Shown here piece by piece: positions 61,001 through 64,000 of a DNA stretch of 64,000 bases. Position 1 is the first letter of the stretch. The number at the start of each line of letters is the position of its first letter. Source of the stretch: Whitmania pigra (Eukaryota; Annelida; Clitellata; Hirudinida; Haemopidae); the NCBI GenBank assembly GCA_021613335.1, contig JAJTWR010000311.1:62001-126000 (forward strand), written 5' to 3'. The position numbers and the translations under genes are program-made. The notes beneath the pieces were generated by a model. That model had not been told where the DNA came from and ran no database searches. It saw nothing but the letters and a program-made list of their open reading frames with translations.

Positions 61001-61380
61001 AATATGTATTTATGTAAGTTTCTTCTCCTTACATTATGACATAGTATTTCCAAGCTCTTAACTATTTTAATAAATAAACGTTTAAATGAATGACCAATGG
61101 CTCGTTAAAAACGATAACAATAAATAACGCCAAATTTAAATATAATCATTTTTATAAATACATACTTAGCAAATATTTTATCTGCTTCCTTCGTGTAGTT
61201 GGTATATTGTTCGAAAAGCATCTTGTGGTCGCTAATTAGCTTTGCCAGAGTGTCCATCATGTTTTCCTCTGGTGGAAGTTGAGAATCAATGAATTCCGTC
61301 TCGACATTCTTTTCTGCCGCCTTCGATTTGTTCCATGAGCTTGTCTGGTGCACCTTGCTCAAATCCGGAGTTAAATGCAT
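55035..61380 (-). CDS. ODAD1: Coiled-coil protein of the ODAD1/CCDC63 family, 6 coding exons
   Basis: Outer-dynein-arm docking-complex family (CCDC114/CCDC63), which anchors dynein on ciliary doublets. Exons 61166-61380, 59809-60019, 59159-59308, 58197-58430, 57576-58067 and 55035-55496 total 1764 bp, 587 aa. Almost entirely heptad-type coiled coil. Family-like blocks in order: LAKLISDHKMLFEQY...IEALNQDHERLK, IRLVQELEYKKNQTS, VRTEIDDIKATRQKYMVSYKKL, DLYQQKIESMKQMIRYDTKA, and the C-terminal module LGLNLKINPGNMSVYLREIE. ODAD1 and its sister CCDC63 cannot be told apart by eye. The start is uncertain: ATG 61378-61380 follows an AAG that could be an acceptor, so an upstream exon is possible. The 2-kb last intron holds a transposon and a SINE. 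Confidence 0.75.
55817..56957 (+). mobile_element. DNA transposon remnant, possibly pogo/Tigger-like
   Basis: Ends CGTGTTTCCACGAAAATAAG and, inverted, CCGTGTTTCTCCGAAAGTAT, with a subterminal CCCCGAAAATAAGCCCTA, form terminal inverted repeats about 1.14 kb apart. Inside, at about 56280-56660, decayed coding sequence starts MSSKRKSYS and includes NWVKKSEDKITDK, resembling the N-terminal DNA-binding part of pogo/CENP-B-like transposases, with many stops. Lies in the last intron of the ODAD1-like gene; MITE-like sequence sits inside the left end. Confidence 0.55.
55884..56040 (+). mobile_element. MITE copy 2, nested
   Basis: Starts GCCAGGGACGTCGTTTCAGC then TTTTCCAAGGGGGG, matching the reverse strand of 17933-18059. 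The right inverted end is decayed (CCAAATTACTTGG). Inserted within the pogo-like element. Confidence 0.5.
57095..57300 (+). mobile_element. tRNA-derived SINE, fullest copy
   Basis: The head resembles a tRNA: A box TTAGCCGAATGGG, B box GTTCGAAACCC about 65 bp later, as for RNA polymerase III type 2 promoters. The body continues CAGCGCCCTTGGGAAGGAGC, GCTATATAAATGG, then a tail ending in ATCAAATCAAATAAATAA. At least four other copies are in this window. Confidence 0.8.
58942..59110 (-). mobile_element. tRNA-derived SINE copy
   Basis: The minus strand has GTTGGCTCAGAGTTTAGCGTG (A-box region), GTGTCGTGTTCGCGACCC (B box), then CAGCGCTATATGG and a tail. Lies in an intron of the ODAD1-like gene. Confidence 0.75.
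60180..60920. other. Repeat-like intron segment with a transposon-like end
   Basis: 60658-60716 ends CCCTAGGTACGCCACTGG, a hAT-type 3' terminus. The surrounding open frames (60655-60909, 60837-61061) are not supported as genes. Within an intron of the ODAD1-like gene. Confidence 0.35.
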
Positions 61381-64000
61381 CTTCAAAATGCGTTCAAATA
61401 AGTTGATTAGAATATGATTTTATTGTGTTTAAATGTGTCTAAATTTATGCAAATAGTTACTGTGCGTAGAGTCAACATAATATAGTTAATAACATAATAT
61501 AGTCTTTGCATAGTTTTAATAAAAATTAGTTACAAAGGCTCCTGATAATTAGTGATTATTTCTTACAACTTATGTTTCTTTCTATAAATAGAAATGTACT
61601 TTTGTATGTGATTCTTTTAACAATTTTTCTGTATCTTTCTATTTTTAAATAAATAATCAATTTGGCAATTTTAAGACTAAGAATTTATAGACCGTTAAAA
61701 TTTGTAATCATTAGTAAACAACACAGCCTAAATGACGCCAAACTATTTGAACTCATTAAAAATGGATAGCACAACACAAATTGTGAAATGAATATATTTT
61801 AATTAGATTAAATCATCTTATGTGAATTTTCTGAAGTTTGCTCATTTTTTGTAGTTGAATCGATACCTTAATGTTTGTACTTCTTAATGATTCCTCTTTT
61901 ATATTAAGATATTCGGCTTTGAACTTCTTGGAATAGGCAGCCCATAGGCAGGTGTAGTGCATTTCAGTTAGGATTTACCGGTTAGAGTTTGAGTTACAGT
62001 TAAGGCTTTCCAGTTACATAATGGTTAAAGTTACACTTAACTTTATACTGTCTTTTCCGTTTCCAGTTACAACTTTCACGTTATCAGTTACAGTTACAGC
62101 AACTGAACACAACTTTTCAATGTGACCATTTTGCAATTGTCCCTTATTTTTTTTATCAACCACGATCTACAATCTTCACAGTGTGCAAATTGAAGCTGAA
62201 ACGCATATGCCTTAATGAGTAAATCTAATGCGTTTCAAAAGTTTTTAATCTAATTAAAAATAATAAATTTAATTAAAAGTAAGTAAGTTACTGTTCTATC
62301 GTTGTTTTAGTCAAAAATAAAAATATTTTTATTTAAAAAAAATATTTTAAATGGTTTAATTTATAAATCAATTGGAAAATATGATTTTGTTTTCATTATT
62401 TTTATTAAAAATTAGTTTGTGTATCATAAATTTGGCTAAAAACATTCAGATTTATTTAAGACTATATATAATTTCTTAAACTTTTCTCATTTATTTTTAT
62501 TTCATTGGTTTTAATGCAATGTTAATGTCTATGTTTTCTAAATCAGTCTTGGATATCAGATTGGTCTTCGTAATTTACTTCTTGATTCATGGGTAATCTT
62601 GCAGTAGTATTTTTGATATAGTTCATTAAATTACTTTGTTTAGACATTTTTTCAAATAAAGTTGGGTATAAAACGAATTTCATCAAGCTAATCCAACAAA
62701 AGAGCGGATGCCCCTGAATAATCGAGCAATTATGATAACCTATTTTAATTCCTGAAGCATAGGCATTATTGCAGATCGAGCAATAAAAAGGTTTTAATAT
62801 TTTATGATGTTTTATAAAAAAAAAATTGAAAAATATTCCGGGGGAGTTGAACCCGTTAACCCCTACCCCCTAGCTACGGCCCTGATTGCGAAGACAATAC
62901 CCATTTTTATTGATGGCGATAGCACCTGCAAGAACCTGAATTAATCCATCGAATCGTTACATTTTCTTCTATGAGTAATTTTATGACTAAAGTTAATGGT
63001 TTCGATAAAGTATTTCGCTTAATATCTTCTCGAAAATCTATCTTCTCCTATCATTAGCTAGAGGTCGCCATGTTCCTGCATTTGAATAAACTGATAAGAT
63101 CCTATTCGAAAGGAATTGAACCAACTGAACCTCTTTTGGTTATAAATAAAACATTCACATATCTCAACTCTTTTCTTTTTAAAAGTTTGAATAGTAACTA
63201 AAGTGACATGGTCTTTTACTTAACTTGGCTTTTTAAAACATCCTAAAGGACAGTAAAAAACACGTCTGAGATGTGAAAGCAACTCCATTCTTTCAGGAAA
63301 TCAAGTTTTATTGCAAAATATTATTTATTATATATACAGACGTTATTAAGGTAAACACTTTATTGAGACCATTAACTCTAGTTTTAAAATTATTTAGAAG
63401 AAAGTGAATCGATTCTATTGATCAATTAATGTGATTCCTGCAGGTCATGGAAGAGAGTTATATCATTTATATATCAAAGTGCTGTCTTTTTTGCAAAAAT
63501 TGTGAATACATTTGTAATTAAGCCGGTTTGTGACTGTATTTTGCCCAACAAATCTACGAAAAAAATTCTTTTCAAACCTATTAAACTTTCGATGAAACCC
63601 TTCATGAAACTTTGGCTCCTTAGTAGTAATTGAAAAGAAATTAACTGCCTTGAAGCTGCCCAAGAATACGAATTATCAGCTAATGTCTAAGGTATTGCAT
63701 CCAACCAAAAAATAAAGCTGTCCAATCAGTTTCCTTTTATTATTTAATATTTTTAATTACACTGAACACAGCCAGTCATGCAATAAGTAAACAAATAAAT
63801 GCACAGAATTTCACTGTGACCACGTGACAACAGTTACAACGTGCATCATGTTAGACACAATTGGCCACTTTATAACTGTATAATTTAATTTAATTCATGC
63901 AATTAATAGCTGATGTGAGCAGGCTTTAAAAATGTTGGTGAGATGAAGAATGCATGCAAAAATGTTGACTGACTGTTTTCATCATTTGGCATTCAAATAA
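61381..64000. other. Right end of window, no supported gene
   Basis: AT-rich. 61960-62105 contains many CAGTTACAGTTA-type hexamer pieces. 62543-62884 looks like the end of a hAT element. The open frame at 63463-63663 (-) has no supporting features. Confidence 0.4.
62543..62884 (-). mobile_element. hAT-like transposon 5' end fragment
   Basis: On the minus strand it begins CAGGGCCGTAGCTAGGGGGT and then a G/C-run terminus. About 240 bp further in is a short ORF (MSKQSNLMNYIKNTTARLP, stop at 62543) resembling the start of hAT/zf-TTF transposon proteins. The rest of the element was not found. Confidence 0.4.

Noticed and set aside
61869..61925. Possible upstream exon of the ODAD1-like gene (KFKAEYLNIKEESLRS)
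   Set aside because: It fits in phase and is helix-like, but has no convincing acceptor. The gene already has a plausible ATG at 61378-61380; the region is repeat-bearing.

Overview
This is nuclear DNA from an animal. Every gene is split by introns of about 50-300 bp (kilobases for the first introns of the tetraspanins) with GT-AG borders. The DNA is AT-rich and holds a tRNA-derived SINE, a CR1-like LINE tail, MITEs, DNA-transposon remnants and long TTA microsatellites. APP, CD63-type tetraspanins, BORC and motile-cilium genes (RSPH1, ODAD1/CCDC63) point to a bilaterian or cnidarian-grade metazoan. The dense, conserved introns (22 coding exons in ELAC2) argue against fly or nematode. I cannot name the phylum.

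Layout. 0.5-5.7 kb (-): ELAC2, the long-form tRNase Z. 6.0-7.2 kb (+): a two-finger C2H2 protein, head-to-head with ELAC2. 7.9-8.7 kb (-): BORCS8. 10.3-12.0 kb (-): PAFAH1B2/3, the catalytic alpha subunit. 12.8-13.5 kb (-): an intron-containing H2A.X, head-to-head with RSPH1 (13.97-15.57 kb, +). 16.2-16.8 kb (-): MANBAL. 18.6-19.5 kb (-): a two-domain Ly6/three-finger GPI protein with a TATA box. 21.1-25.5 kb (-): an 11-exon amyloid precursor protein (APP) orthologue. 26.6-53.2 kb (-): a tandem array of four CD63-like tetraspanins (A-D), each with seven coding exons of nearly identical lengths and a long, repeat-filled first intron. 55.0-61.4 kb (-): a coiled-coil ODAD1/CCDC63 protein. The rest, up to 64 kb, is repeat-rich DNA with no convincing gene.

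Exon structures were worked out by hand. For each named gene the spliced frame closes (summed exon length divisible by 3) and the product resembles its family along its length. The genes do not form one pathway. RSPH1 and ODAD1 are axonemal. BORCS8, CD63 and APP act in the endolysosomal and membrane-traffic system.

The most noteworthy observations are: the CD63 array, with an apparent gene-conversion tract that includes an intron; two non-canonical GC-AG introns in copy C; a probable unrecognised secreted-protein gene nested antisense in the first intron of copy D (51593-52093); an APP whose copper-site histidines are absent; and a SINE family with at least five copies in the window.
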